Below, one piece after another: positions 25,721 through 33,437 of a stretch of 64,000 bases of DNA. The DNA lies in contig NZ_JBHUMY010000012.1 of the NCBI RefSeq assembly GCF_042685365.1, forward strand, positions 186,001-250,000, given 5' to 3'. Position 1 is the stretch's first letter. Every line of letters begins with the position of its first letter. The position numbers and the translations under genes are program-made. The notes beneath the pieces were generated by a model. That model ran no database searches, was not told where the DNA came from, and was given only the letters and a program-made list of their open reading frames with translations. The stretch is from Paenibacillus_AP thailandensis. GTDB lineage: Bacteria; Bacillota; Bacilli; Paenibacillales; Paenibacillaceae.

Positions 25721-25760
25721 AAACGGTACCGAACGCTTGCGATGTCGGTACCGTTTTTTT
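25721..25760. terminator. Terminator between ftsW and the Asp23-family gene
   Basis: AAACGGTACCGA/TCGGTACCGTTT with a 12-base loop, T run on the plus strand and A run on the other side, so it can serve both converging genes. Confidence 0.85.
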
Positions 25761-25765
25761 ATTTC

Positions 25766-26146
25766 TTATTTGAGCCTGGGACTTTCTTCCGGCGCTTCTT
25801 CCTCTTTGAAGGCAACGCCTTCGACTTTTACGTTCACTTCCACTACATTCAATCCCGTCATATTCTCAACCGCTTCGCGCACGTTCAACTGCAGCTGGCG
25901 GCACACTTCCTGAATCGGAATCCCGTAATGTACAATGATTCGAAGATCGATAGCCGCTTCCAATTGGCCGACTTCAACCGAGACCCCTTTCTGGACATTT
26001 CTCCCGCTAAGCCGTTTGGCAAGCCCTTCGGATATCCCGCCGGACATTGCGGCTATGCCCGGCGTCTCAAGAGCGGCAAGTCCTGCAATTGTCGAAACTA
26101 CGTCGTCAGAAATTCGAATAATACCTGATTGAAGGTCCTCGGTCAT
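25766..26146 (-). CDS. Asp23/Gls24-family envelope stress protein
   Basis: A 126-residue soluble protein of the Asp23 family. It reads IIRISDDVVSTIAGLAALETPGIAAMSGGISEGLAKRLSGRNVQKGVSVEV, then VDLRI-type IDLRIIVHYGIPIQEVCRQLQLNVREAVENMTGLNVVEVNVKVEGV, the conserved family core. Members associate with the membrane through AmaP-like anchors in staphylococci or act with fatty-acid and thiamine genes in Bacillus (YqhY, YloU); none of those partners is present here. ATG 26146 follows AGGAG by eight bases and is preferred over a start ten codons upstream. It is monocistronic. Confidence 0.88.
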   Translation of the reverse strand: MTEDLQSGIIRISDDVVSTIAGLAALETPGIAAMSGGISEGLAKRLSGRNVQKGVSVEVGQLEAAIDLRIIVHYGIPIQEVCRQLQLNVREAVENMTGLNVVEVNVKVEGVAFKEEEAPEESPRLK

Positions 26147-26272
26147 CGTTCTCACTCCTCTTATTACCATCTTCATCTATTTTAACGGATGCGAACAACG
26201 GAAAGCAAGATGACCCCCGGGACGATTCCCATAAATTAAGGCTATAGGCTTAAAATCCAGGTCGCAGTTATT

Positions 26273-26312
26273 GTAAAGTTTACTTGTCGAACTTTTTCCT
26301 ATATATTGTAAT
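26273..26312 (+). promoter_or_regulatory. Promoter of cax with adjacent palindrome
   Basis: TTGTCG (26284-26289), a 17-base spacer and TGTAAT (26307-26312) form a plausible sigma-A promoter. Immediately upstream is the palindrome GTAAAGTTTAC (26273-26283), which could be an operator or part of an UP region. Confidence 0.45.
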
Positions 26313-26348
26313 ACGTATCGGGTAAATTTGACAAAGAGGTGTCAGTCA

Positions 26349-27407
26349 GTGAGAAAAAATTTGTTTTACGTGGGGCTCATTGTCATGTTCCTTCTGAGCG
26401 CCGTCGGCCATTACGCGCATTGGAACATGACGCTTCAGTTCGTATTGTCGGCGATTGCCGTTATCTTCGTCGCAGGCTTTCTCGGCAAAGCGACCGAAAG
26501 CGTTGCGCATTATGCGGGCGAGAGGGTCGGCGGCTTCCTGAACGCGACTTTCGGCAATGCGGCGGAGCTTATCATTGCTTTTTTCCTGATTAAAGAAGGC
26601 TTGTTTGAAACAGTAAAAGCGAGCATTACCGGCTCGATTATCGGAAATTTGCTGCTCGTGCTCGGGCTTAGCCTGTTCGCCGGCGGTTTGAAATTCAAGG
26701 AGCAAACGTTTAATGCCCGTCTTGGCGAGCATAACTCCACGCTTATGATCATGGCCGTTATCGCCTTGTTTGTTCCGGCAGTCTTCGTAGGAGCGGAGCA
26801 TTTCACCGTAACCCAGGACCGGACGCTCAGCTTGATCGTAGCGGGCATTCTCATCGTTTCGTATTTGCTGTGGCTTGTTTTCTCCATGATTACGCATAAA
26901 GAAATGCTTGCGGACAAAGAGATGAAAGCCGATCACGACGAAGAACCGTTATGGTCCAAAGGCAAATCGATCGTCTTTCTGATTCTCGCGACGGTAATGG
27001 TCGCTTTCGTCAGCGAATGGCTCGTACATACGCTCGATACGTTCTCCGAGCAATTCGGCTTGTCCGAACTGTTCGTGGGCGCATTCGTCGTTGCGATTGT
27101 GGGTAATGCCGCAGAGCACAGCGCGGCGATCATGCTGGCCATGAAGAACAAAATCGGGGCTGCGGTCGAAATCGCGATCGGTTCCAGTCTTCAAATCGCG
27201 TTGTTCGTCGCGCCGGTGCTTATATTCGTCAGCGCTTTGATGGGAAATACGATGGACATCGTGTTCACCCCGATCGAGCTTACGGCAATCGGCGTTTCCG
27301 TCTTTATCGCATCTTCGGTCTCCCGCGACGGAAGAACGAACTGGTATGAAGGATTTCTTCTTTTGATGGTATACGTCATACTGGGAGTCGCTTTCTTCCT
27401 CGTATAA
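26349..27407 (+). CDS. cax: Calcium/proton exchanger (CaCA family, Cax type)
   Basis: A 352-residue antiporter with about 11 transmembrane helices that exports calcium in exchange for protons. Both alpha-repeats with the catalytic acidic motif are visible: FLNATFGNAAELIIAFFLIKEG in the first half and FVVAIVGNAAEHSAAIMLAMKNK in the second (GNAAE in each), separated by an acidic loop (ADKEMKADHDEEP). It is closest to Bacillus YfkE/ChaA. I chose GTG 26349, which has AAAGAGGTG seven bases upstream; an in-frame TTG at 26328 would overlap that site. With the P-type ATPase at 9.4-12.1 kb it is a second calcium efflux system in the window. Confidence 0.92.
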   Translation: MRKNLFYVGLIVMFLLSAVGHYAHWNMTLQFVLSAIAVIFVAGFLGKATESVAHYAGERVGGFLNATFGNAAELIIAFFLIKEGLFETVKASITGSIIGNLLLVLGLSLFAGGLKFKEQTFNARLGEHNSTLMIMAVIALFVPAVFVGAEHFTVTQDRTLSLIVAGILIVSYLLWLVFSMITHKEMLADKEMKADHDEEPLWSKGKSIVFLILATVMVAFVSEWLVHTLDTFSEQFGLSELFVGAFVVAIVGNAAEHSAAIMLAMKNKIGAAVEIAIGSSLQIALFVAPVLIFVSALMGNTMDIVFTPIELTAIGVSVFIASSVSRDGRTNWYEGFLLLMVYVILGVAFFLV

Positions 27408-27424
27408 CCGCGTTATTCAAACAA

Positions 27425-27460
27425 AAAAAGAGTAGTCTCCTGTAGGAGGCTACTCTTTTT
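27425..27460. terminator. Bidirectional terminator of cax and ylaN
   Basis: AAAAAGAGTAG-CTCC/GGAG-CTACTCTTTTT with a four-base loop. The ylaN stop codon (27450-27452) is inside its arm, so the hairpin ends both converging transcripts. Confidence 0.9.
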
Positions 27461-27737
27461 GATTTAATGCTTCGTATAAGGTGGCAAGGTTGCGCTCAAG
27501 CTTGCTGATCATATCCTTGCCGCTCTTCTCGTCGATAAGACCGGCGCGAATCGCGAAATCCACTTCCCGCGAAAATCCGTAGATTTGAGTGTCAAGTACT
27601 TCTTCGTACAGCGGACATTGACGGGTGGTCAAATTTTGCATTTGCACCTCAATAAGCTTTTCTATTTTATTCGCGTCATCCGTTAGGAGTCTGAGCGCCT
27701 TGTCAAACATGTGTACCGCGATTTCCGGTGAAGACAT
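27450..27737 (-). CDS. ylaN: YlaN-family protein (UPF0358)
   Basis: A 95-residue helical protein. The segment ALRLLTDDANKIEKLIEVQMQNLTTRQCPLYEEVLDTQIYGFSREVDFAIRAGLIDEKSGKDM matches Bacillus YlaN along its full length. Orthologues in Bacillus and Staphylococcus have been linked to iron homeostasis through interaction with the Fur repressor. ATG 27737 follows AGGGGGG. In Bacillus ylaN directly precedes ftsW; here the two are separated by the Asp23 and cax genes and face different directions, a rearranged remnant of that order. Confidence 0.92.
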   Translation of the reverse strand: MSSPEIAVHMFDKALRLLTDDANKIEKLIEVQMQNLTTRQCPLYEEVLDTQIYGFSREVDFAIRAGLIDEKSGKDMISKLERNLATLYEALNQKE

Positions 27738-27850
27738 CGATTTCCCCCCTATGTGCGCCTATCCGCCGTCTTCTATATCTTTATATTAGACGAAATGTTC
27801 GCAATACACAAGCAGAAACGAATCTTCGTCCCCGCCCATGTACAAAACGA

Positions 27851-27878
27851 AAAGCACCTCTTCTCGCGAAGGGTGCTT
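27851..27878 (-). terminator. Terminator of the HPr-like gene
   Basis: AAGCACC/GGTGCTT stem with further pairing CTTC/GAAG inside, followed on the minus strand by TTCGTTTT, 21 bases after the stop at 27899. Confidence 0.8.
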
Positions 27879-27898
27879 GGTTCTCGTCGCTTCCGCAA

Positions 27899-28141
27899 TT
27901 ACTCGGAAATAATCGTTACGTTCAAATTATGTTTGGCGAATACTTCGGCCATCGTTTTCTTCGCTTCTTCCGCATCCGGACCGTGCACGTGAAGCTCGTA
28001 GGAGTGACCTCCGACCAAAGTGGTGAACAGTCCTAAAATGCTTTTGACATCGATATATTTATTGTCGGCTTGCAAGACGATGGAAGAGCGAAATTGGCTT
28101 GCCGCTTGGGAAATTTCTACGATAGCTGCGTTGTTGGACAT
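27899..28141 (-). CDS. HPr-fold protein lacking the phosphorylatable histidine
   Basis: An 80-residue protein with the second half of the HPr fold: YIDVKSILGLFTTLVGGHSYELHVHGPDAEEAKKTMAEVF. Ser34 in DVKSILGLF corresponds to the regulatory Ser46 of HPr. The active-site loop, GIHARPA in HPr, is replaced by QAASQFRSS, so the phosphotransfer histidine is missing and the section between loop and serine is shorter than in HPr. It therefore cannot carry phosphate for sugar transport; a Crh-like regulatory role, perhaps through Ser34 and CcpA, is possible but unproven. ATG 28141 follows GGAGGG. It is monocistronic. Confidence 0.8.
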   Translation of the reverse strand: MSNNAAIVEISQAASQFRSSIVLQADNKYIDVKSILGLFTTLVGGHSYELHVHGPDAEEAKKTMAEVFAKHNLNVTIISE

Positions 28142-28385
28142 GGGAGATCCCTCCAGTTATTTTAGTAAAGCTTACCTTTGACACCATCATACCTTGAAAT
28201 ACCCTTTCCTTCAAGAGGCAAAACGCTTCAATTTCATAAACAAGAAATTTTCGGAATTTTTTTGAGTCATTTGATTGTTTTCTTTTGTTTGAATTATTTA
28301 TCTTTTTCGCAACGATTCGTTTATTTGTCCGATTTAGCATATAATAATAGAGTCTATATCATTATATGTAAAGGGTGTGCAACAC

Positions 28386-29501
28386 ATGCTGGATCCTCGC
28401 TTGGAACGACTGGCAGAAGTATTGGTAACCTACTCCACACAAGTACAACCGGGAGAAAATGTTCTTATCGAAGCTTTCGGCATCGATAACCCGCTTGTCA
28501 AGGCGCTGGTGGATCAAGTACATAAGGCGGGCGGACGTCCGTTTGTCAATATACGCGACCATCAAGTCATCCGTCAATTGCTGATGAACGCCACCGAAGA
28601 ACAGATCCGGACATGGGCTGAATTCGACGCGCATCAAATGGAGCAAATGCAAGCTTACATCGGCGTTCGCGGCGGACAAAACATTTACGAGCTGTCGGAC
28701 GTGCCCGATGACAAAATGAAGCTTTACAACACGATTTACAATCATCATGTCCATTCCACCATCCGCGTCAAAAAAACGAAATGGGTCGTGCTCCGTTACC
28801 CGTCCCCTTCCATGGCGCAGCTTGCGTCTACAAGCACGGATGCGTTCGAGAAGTTCTATTTCGACGTGTGCACGATGGACTATGCGAGAATGGACCGGGC
28901 TATGGACGCGCTTGTCGAGCTGATGAACAAAACGGACAAAGTCCGTCTCGTAAGCCCGGGAACGGACTTGACGTTCTCGATTAAGGATATTCCGGCCGTG
29001 AAATGCTCCGGCAGACGTAACATTCCCGACGGCGAAGTCTACACGGCGCCCGTCCGCGACAGCGTAAACGGCACGATCAGCTACAATACGCCAAGCCCTT
29101 ATAACGGTTTTGTTTTCGAAAATGTGAAGCTTCGCTTCGAGAACGGCAAAATCGTCGAGGCGACGGCGAACGACAACGAGCGAATCACGAACATATTCAA
29201 CACCGACGAAGGCGCCCGTTACATCGGCGAATTCGCGATCGGCGTCAATCCGTTCGTCCAGCATCCGATGAAGGATATTTTGTTCGACGAAAAAATCGAC
29301 GGATCGATCCATTTTACGCCGGGGCAATGTTACGACGAAGCCTATAACGGCAATTCTTCCGGCATTCATTGGGATATGGTGCTCATTCAACGGCCGGAAT
29401 ACGGCGGCGGCGAAATTTGGTTCGACGACCGGCTGATCCGCAAGGACGGACGATTCGTCATGCCGGAGCTGGAAGGGCTCAATCCGGAAAATTTGAAATG
29501 A
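28386..29501 (+). CDS. M29-family aminopeptidase
   Basis: A 371-residue metalloaminopeptidase of the thermophilic M29 group (AmpS/AmpT type). It starts MLDPRLERLAEVLVTYSTQVQPGENVLIEAFG, and contains metal-ligand regions NIPDGEVYTAPVRDSVNGTISYN, EFAIGVNPFVQHPMKDILFDEKIDGSIHFTPGQCY and GIHWDMVLI. It removes N-terminal residues from peptides in the cytoplasm. ATG 28386 has AAAGGG eight bases upstream and fits the family start; GTG 28377 is an alternative. A TATAAT at 28340-28345 may be its -10 box. It has its own terminator at 29503-29544. Confidence 0.92.
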   Translation: MLDPRLERLAEVLVTYSTQVQPGENVLIEAFGIDNPLVKALVDQVHKAGGRPFVNIRDHQVIRQLLMNATEEQIRTWAEFDAHQMEQMQAYIGVRGGQNIYELSDVPDDKMKLYNTIYNHHVHSTIRVKKTKWVVLRYPSPSMAQLASTSTDAFEKFYFDVCTMDYARMDRAMDALVELMNKTDKVRLVSPGTDLTFSIKDIPAVKCSGRRNIPDGEVYTAPVRDSVNGTISYNTPSPYNGFVFENVKLRFENGKIVEATANDNERITNIFNTDEGARYIGEFAIGVNPFVQHPMKDILFDEKIDGSIHFTPGQCYDEAYNGNSSGIHWDMVLIQRPEYGGGEIWFDDRLIRKDGRFVMPELEGLNPENLK

Positions 29502-29502
29502 C

Positions 29503-29544
29503 AAACAACCCGATACGGCCAATCCGGCATGTATCGGGTTGTTT
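29503..29544 (+). terminator. Terminator of the aminopeptidase gene
   Basis: AAACAACCCGATAC/GTATCGGGTTGTTT with a 14-base loop, then TTT, starting right after the stop codon. Confidence 0.88.
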
Positions 29545-29562
29545 TTATTTTGATCGGGTCGG

Positions 29563-30255
29563 TTACGGCTCTGAATCGGCATTGCCGAAGGAGCTGAACG
29601 TAATGACGGTATCCCGCTTCTCCTCCGTTTCTCCGCCTTTTTTGGCATAGGCAAGGACCGACGTTTCATGCAGCTCGATCGGCAGCATGCGGCTGCGGTC
29701 CACGATAATTTCATAGTCGGTTTGCGCCGATAGCGTCGCGAGACGGCTTTCCAGCTCTTTCCTTGAACGCTCGAGCTCTTGCTCCCATTCCGCTTTGTAC
29801 GGGACGTCATTGTCCGGCGTATTGAGCGCAAGCTGCTCGAATTCGTTCCGAATATAGCCCGACCACAGCTTTTTGGCGTCCTCTTCGGCGACCGCGACCT
29901 TCAGGCTTAGCCGGTTTCGGCCCGCCTGCTCCGGGCCGAAGCTGACCGTTTTGTTCACCTTTTGCAGCGAAAGCAGCATGTCGCTAGGACTGACGGACCG
30001 GACGCCTGCATTCGTTTGCGTCGCCAGCTCTTTATGGTCCACGATGACCCCTTTGATCGCTTTGGGGCTGTACGTCACCCCGTTCGACAGCGACGTGACC
30101 GACTGCCCTTCATATACGTATTGATCCGTGCCTTCAAGCCCGGAAATCGTCATCGACAGCCATTCGTCGGGGGTACGGGCCGCGCCGCACCCCGTTCCCA
30201 TGGCGATTGACGCCAATATGACGCTTACGGCGGCCAATCTGGTCAACCGAGCCAT
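29563..30255 (-). CDS. Putative lipoprotein of unknown function
   Basis: A 230-residue secreted protein that I do not recognise. The N-terminus MARLTRLAAVSVILASIAMGTGCGAA is a signal peptide with a relaxed lipobox ending at Cys23, so a membrane-anchored extracellular lipoprotein is likely. The mature part has no obvious enzyme motif; it contains a charged helix (about 150-175, EWEQELERSRKELESRLATL) and beta strands such as YEIIVDRSRMLPIELHETSVLAY. ATG 30255 is chosen because GAGGAGGTGG lies just upstream; an ATG six codons earlier is inside that site. It lies between the aminopeptidase terminator and the diguanylate cyclase gene. Confidence 0.65.
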   Translation of the reverse strand: MARLTRLAAVSVILASIAMGTGCGAARTPDEWLSMTISGLEGTDQYVYEGQSVTSLSNGVTYSPKAIKGVIVDHKELATQTNAGVRSVSPSDMLLSLQKVNKTVSFGPEQAGRNRLSLKVAVAEEDAKKLWSGYIRNEFEQLALNTPDNDVPYKAEWEQELERSRKELESRLATLSAQTDYEIIVDRSRMLPIELHETSVLAYAKKGGETEEKRDTVITFSSFGNADSEP

Positions 30256-30372
30256 TCCAATCCACCTCCTCATAACGGTTCAGCCATATCGTTCCCAGCG
30301 CCCGGCAGTCCTTATTCGGCTGCGGCACGCCATCGGGCCGGGGAAGAAACAAGAGATGAAACAACAAAAAAA

Positions 30373-30386
30373 GCGGCCTTCGCCGC
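30373..30386 (-). terminator. Terminator of the diguanylate cyclase gene
   Basis: GCGGC/GCCGC stem with CTTC loop followed on the minus strand by seven T; 11 bases beyond the stop at 30398. Confidence 0.75.
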
Positions 30387-30397
30387 CTAAGTCAAGC

Positions 30398-32326
30398 TTA
30401 TCTCACGTAAATGCAGTCCTTGCCGTTATTTTTCGCTTCGTATAAAGCTATATCCGCCCGGTTGAACAACGATTCGACGCTTATTTTCTCGCTGTCGTGC
30501 GTCCACTCCGATACGCCGCAGGAAACCGTCACCTCCGGATCGGTCTCTTCTTTCACTTTCTTACGGATCCTCTCGGCGATTCGATAAGCCTGATCCCAGC
30601 GGATGCCGGGCAAATAAATGGCAAGCTCCTCGCCTCCCCATCTTGCGGCAATATCGTCTTGCCGGATGGAAGCTTTAACAATATCGCTCACTTGAACGAG
30701 AATGCGATCCCCGGTTAGATGGCCGAACGTATCGTTAATTTGCTTGAAATAATCGATATCGACCAGAACAAGCGAGCCTAACCGGTCTTTGCGCTGGCGC
30801 CTTTGAATTTGCTCGTTCAAATAATGGCGCGTATGGAGGCCGGTCAAATGATCCGTAATAACCATTCTTCGTACTTCGGCATGGAGAGAGGCGTTCGTGA
30901 CGGCTAACGCAATGTGCGTGCAGATGACTTGCAATAGCTTGTAATTGTCGTAGGAGAAGTAGTTCGGGTTTTTGTGCATGATGAGTATCGCGCCGACAAC
31001 TTCGTTCTCCACCAGGATCGGCGAAGCGATGAGCGACCTGGCTCCCGTATTTTCCATGAGCTTCGAGCTTACGACACGGGTTTGCCAGTAATCGGAGATA
31101 ATAAGCGGCTCCTTCGTGCGGAACATAATGCCGCAAAAACCGTAATCGAACAAATACCGGTCGGTGTCCGCGCCCGGAATGTTGCTGCTCATCACCGTAA
31201 ATTGCTTCGTATCGGGATCGAGCTGAAGCACGCTGCAATAATCCGCTTCGAAAATGCTTAGCATTTCCGCCGTTATAAATTGAAAAATCTGCTTCAGGCG
31301 CAGCGACTGGCTGAGCCGCTTGGCGAGCTCGTTAATTAATCGGAGCTCGTCGATCAGCGTATTCGACTGCTCGTACAGCTTCGCGTTCTCGAAAGCCGTA
31401 CCCGCCAATTCCGCAAGCAGCGAAAAAGCCGACAGTACCGTTTCGTCCCAGTCCTCGGCTCTGAACGAAGCGCACAAAACGCCGTAAATCGCCTGCTTGC
31501 CGGTCATCGGCACCGCGATGTCCACCGAACCGTCGAGCTGCGTCTCGACGGCGTTCGTTCCTTCCAGGAACGCTTTGGCGACGAGGTCGTGAGAAGTATG
31601 CTTGAGCATTAAAGGCTTCACGCGCGCATCTTCATGCCTGTAATCCTGGGACAAATAAAGATGCGCCTTGGAGCCGGGATACAGCTTGTCCATGCTGGCC
31701 AGCAATTCCGAGAGCACGGCGGGCACCTCGAACTGATCGTACAGCCGCTTGGCGGCCTGAAATAACGCTTCGTTCCGTTCCGCTTCCTTAAACGCCCGCT
31801 TCTGGCCGGCGATCAGCCCGTTGATTTCACGGCGCTCCAATAATCTATAGTAACATTGCTTCCACGCCATCGCGCTCATCTCCATCGCGGACTCGTCCGG
31901 GAGCGCCGCGTCGTTCTCGGCCGCAAAGGCCAGTACGGCAAGAGGGGCGTCCGACCGTCCGGGGACGGGCGTCAAGTATGCGGCGCAGCTTTCCCATTCG
32001 CGGCGTACCGGCTCCACGGGCTGGCGGAAAGGCAGCCGGGCGGCGCAATCGCGGACGGATTCCAGCGAACGCGGATCCGCGGCAAGGGATCCTTCCGAGC
32101 AAACGAGCGCGCCGGACTCGTCGAAAAGCAAAACGCTGATTCGCCGAAAAAAGGATTCCGTTTCCTTTCGCCATTCGGCAAAGCTTTCCTGAAGCAGCGG
32201 CCGGATAACCGGCAAGTCCGCATCGGGCGCGGCTTCATCCCGGATTGAACCTAGCCCGGATTGTATCGAACGATCCTTATCGGCAGGGACAATCGGAATG
32301 CCGCCGCATTCTTCGTTCCTCGTCAT
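30398..32326 (-). CDS. dgcP: GAF-GGDEF diguanylate cyclase (DgcP-like)
   Basis: A 642-residue soluble signalling enzyme. Two GAF-like regions (about 195-320 and 340-480, the latter with FEADYCSVLQLDPDTKQFTV and GARSLIASPILVENEVVGAILIMHK) precede a GGDEF domain with HLTGLHTRHYL, DIDYFKQINDTFGH and the active site GGEEL. RQDD five residues before GGEEL fits the inhibitory I-site RxxD. It should make cyclic di-GMP. In Bacillus dgcP (ytrP) lies beside rpsD, as this gene does, supporting orthology. Start choice is uncertain: ATG 32326 is given, but GTG 32335 follows GGAAGGG more closely. Confidence 0.85.
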   Translation of the reverse strand: MTRNEECGGIPIVPADKDRSIQSGLGSIRDEAAPDADLPVIRPLLQESFAEWRKETESFFRRISVLLFDESGALVCSEGSLAADPRSLESVRDCAARLPFRQPVEPVRREWESCAAYLTPVPGRSDAPLAVLAFAAENDAALPDESAMEMSAMAWKQCYYRLLERREINGLIAGQKRAFKEAERNEALFQAAKRLYDQFEVPAVLSELLASMDKLYPGSKAHLYLSQDYRHEDARVKPLMLKHTSHDLVAKAFLEGTNAVETQLDGSVDIAVPMTGKQAIYGVLCASFRAEDWDETVLSAFSLLAELAGTAFENAKLYEQSNTLIDELRLINELAKRLSQSLRLKQIFQFITAEMLSIFEADYCSVLQLDPDTKQFTVMSSNIPGADTDRYLFDYGFCGIMFRTKEPLIISDYWQTRVVSSKLMENTGARSLIASPILVENEVVGAILIMHKNPNYFSYDNYKLLQVICTHIALAVTNASLHAEVRRMVITDHLTGLHTRHYLNEQIQRRQRKDRLGSLVLVDIDYFKQINDTFGHLTGDRILVQVSDIVKASIRQDDIAARWGGEELAIYLPGIRWDQAYRIAERIRKKVKEETDPEVTVSCGVSEWTHDSEKISVESLFNRADIALYEAKNNGKDCIYVR

Positions 32327-32557
32327 ATGCAACACCCAGCCCTTCCCATCTATATCCAGGAGCCAGCAACCGCTTCTTGCGCTTAAATCGTGATAATATT
32401 TGTATCATACTTTATTTTTGAGAAATTTGCACTATATGGCAGCGGTCATTATAGGTCTTAGGAACTCTTTCGAGGCGGGACCTCGGCAATACGGCGCCAT
32501 CGTTCAGCCCGTCGCGGCAGCGCTCTAGCAAAAGCCTCTCCAGCAGGGCGTTCCTAC

Positions 32558-32587
32558 TTGACATGAGGCCGCTATATCCTATATTAT
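32558..32587 (+). promoter_or_regulatory. rpsD promoter
   Basis: Consensus TTGACA (32558-32563) with TATTAT 18 bases later (32582-32587), or the overlapping TATATT at 16 bases. It lies about 175 bases upstream of rpsD. Confidence 0.75.
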
Positions 32588-32593
32588 CAGTAG

Positions 32594-32761
32594 ATGAATG
32601 CATGGGCAAACCGTTTTGTGTCACCCTCATGATATGCGCTCCGCCGAAGGCCAGCGGCTGAACTTGCCATTCGGAGCGGCACACCGCCGCTAGGACGCAA
32701 TCAGCGAAACATAACCCCATTCTCAAAATAATTTACTTTGATGAAGGAGTTAATTCGACAC
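32594..32761 (+). promoter_or_regulatory. Structured rpsD leader, probable S4 autoregulatory region
   Basis: The transcript from the promoter at 32558 would have a leader of roughly 165 bases with no ORF. It contains a strong stem CGCTCCG/CGGAGCG (32637-32643 and 32672-32678) with internal GGCCAGC/GCGGC-rich pairing. In Bacillus rpsD is autogenously repressed by S4 binding to its leader, so the same role is inferred. I did not match it base by base to a known leader model. Confidence 0.45.
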
Positions 32762-33364
32762 ATGGCACGTTATACAGGACCTAAATTCAAACTGAGCCGC
32801 CGCCTTGGCATTTCCTTGAGCGGTACCGGCAAAGAACTTGCAAAACGCCCGTTCCCTCCGGGTCAACACGGCCCTAACCAGCGCAGAAAGCTGAGCGGTT
32901 ACGGCGTTCAATTGCAAGAGAAGCAAAAACTTCGCCTGATGTACGGTCTGAGCGAAAAGCAATTCCGCAACCTGTTCGACAAAGCGACGAAACTGAAAGG
33001 TATCGCCGGCGAAAACTTCATGATCCTGCTTGAAAGCCGCCTGGACAACCTCGTTTACCGCCTTGGCTTTGCCAACTCCCGTGCAGGCGCACGTCAGCTG
33101 GTTTCCCATGGCCACGTTACGGTAAACGGCAAAAAAGTCGATATCGCTTCCTACACGGTTTCGGTCGGCGACGTGATCGGTCTGCGCGAACGCAGCCGCG
33201 GCCTGAAATCGATCAAAGAAGCTCGCGAAGGTCTTCACCACCTTCCGAACTACCTGGAATTCAACGAAGCCGCTATGGAAGGCAAGTATGTCCGCCTGCC
33301 TGAGCGCGCCGAGCTGTCCCAAGATATCGACGAGAAGCAAATCGTCGAGTTCTACAGCCGCTAA
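32762..33364 (+). CDS. rpsD: 30S ribosomal protein S4
   Basis: A 200-residue primary rRNA-binding protein of the small subunit. It begins MARYTGPKFKLSRRLGISL and contains the S4 RNA-binding domain LESRLDNLVYRLGFANSRAGARQLVSHGHVTVNGKKVDIASYTV (about 90-135). There is no zinc-binding cysteine cluster, so it is the C-minus form. ATG 32762 is chosen on the conserved N-terminus and GAAGGAG upstream; an in-frame start eight codons earlier is rejected. It is monocistronic with a promoter, a structured leader and a terminator. Confidence 0.97.
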   Translation: MARYTGPKFKLSRRLGISLSGTGKELAKRPFPPGQHGPNQRRKLSGYGVQLQEKQKLRLMYGLSEKQFRNLFDKATKLKGIAGENFMILLESRLDNLVYRLGFANSRAGARQLVSHGHVTVNGKKVDIASYTVSVGDVIGLRERSRGLKSIKEAREGLHHLPNYLEFNEAAMEGKYVRLPERAELSQDIDEKQIVEFYSR

Positions 33365-33372
33365 TCTCGAAC

Positions 33373-33409
33373 AAAAAACCGATGGGCCCGCAAAGCCTAT
33401 CGGTTTTTT
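33373..33409. terminator. Terminator of rpsD
   Basis: AAAAAACCGAT/ATCGGTTTTTT with a 15-base loop, starting eight bases after the stop; A and T runs on both sides may also serve floT on the minus strand. Confidence 0.9.
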
Positions 33410-33437
33410 GTTTGCCGTTCTTTGTATCCCGCTCGCG

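Noticed and set aside
28362..29831. A 489-codon open frame on the minus strand across the aminopeptidase gene
   Set aside because: It is antisense to a clear M29 aminopeptidase, is rich in His/Arg/Val as expected from reading the opposite strand of a GC-rich gene, and has no family motif.
32412..32726. A 104-codon minus-strand frame upstream of rpsD
   Set aside because: It overlaps the rpsD promoter and structured leader on the other strand and has no ribosome site or family features.
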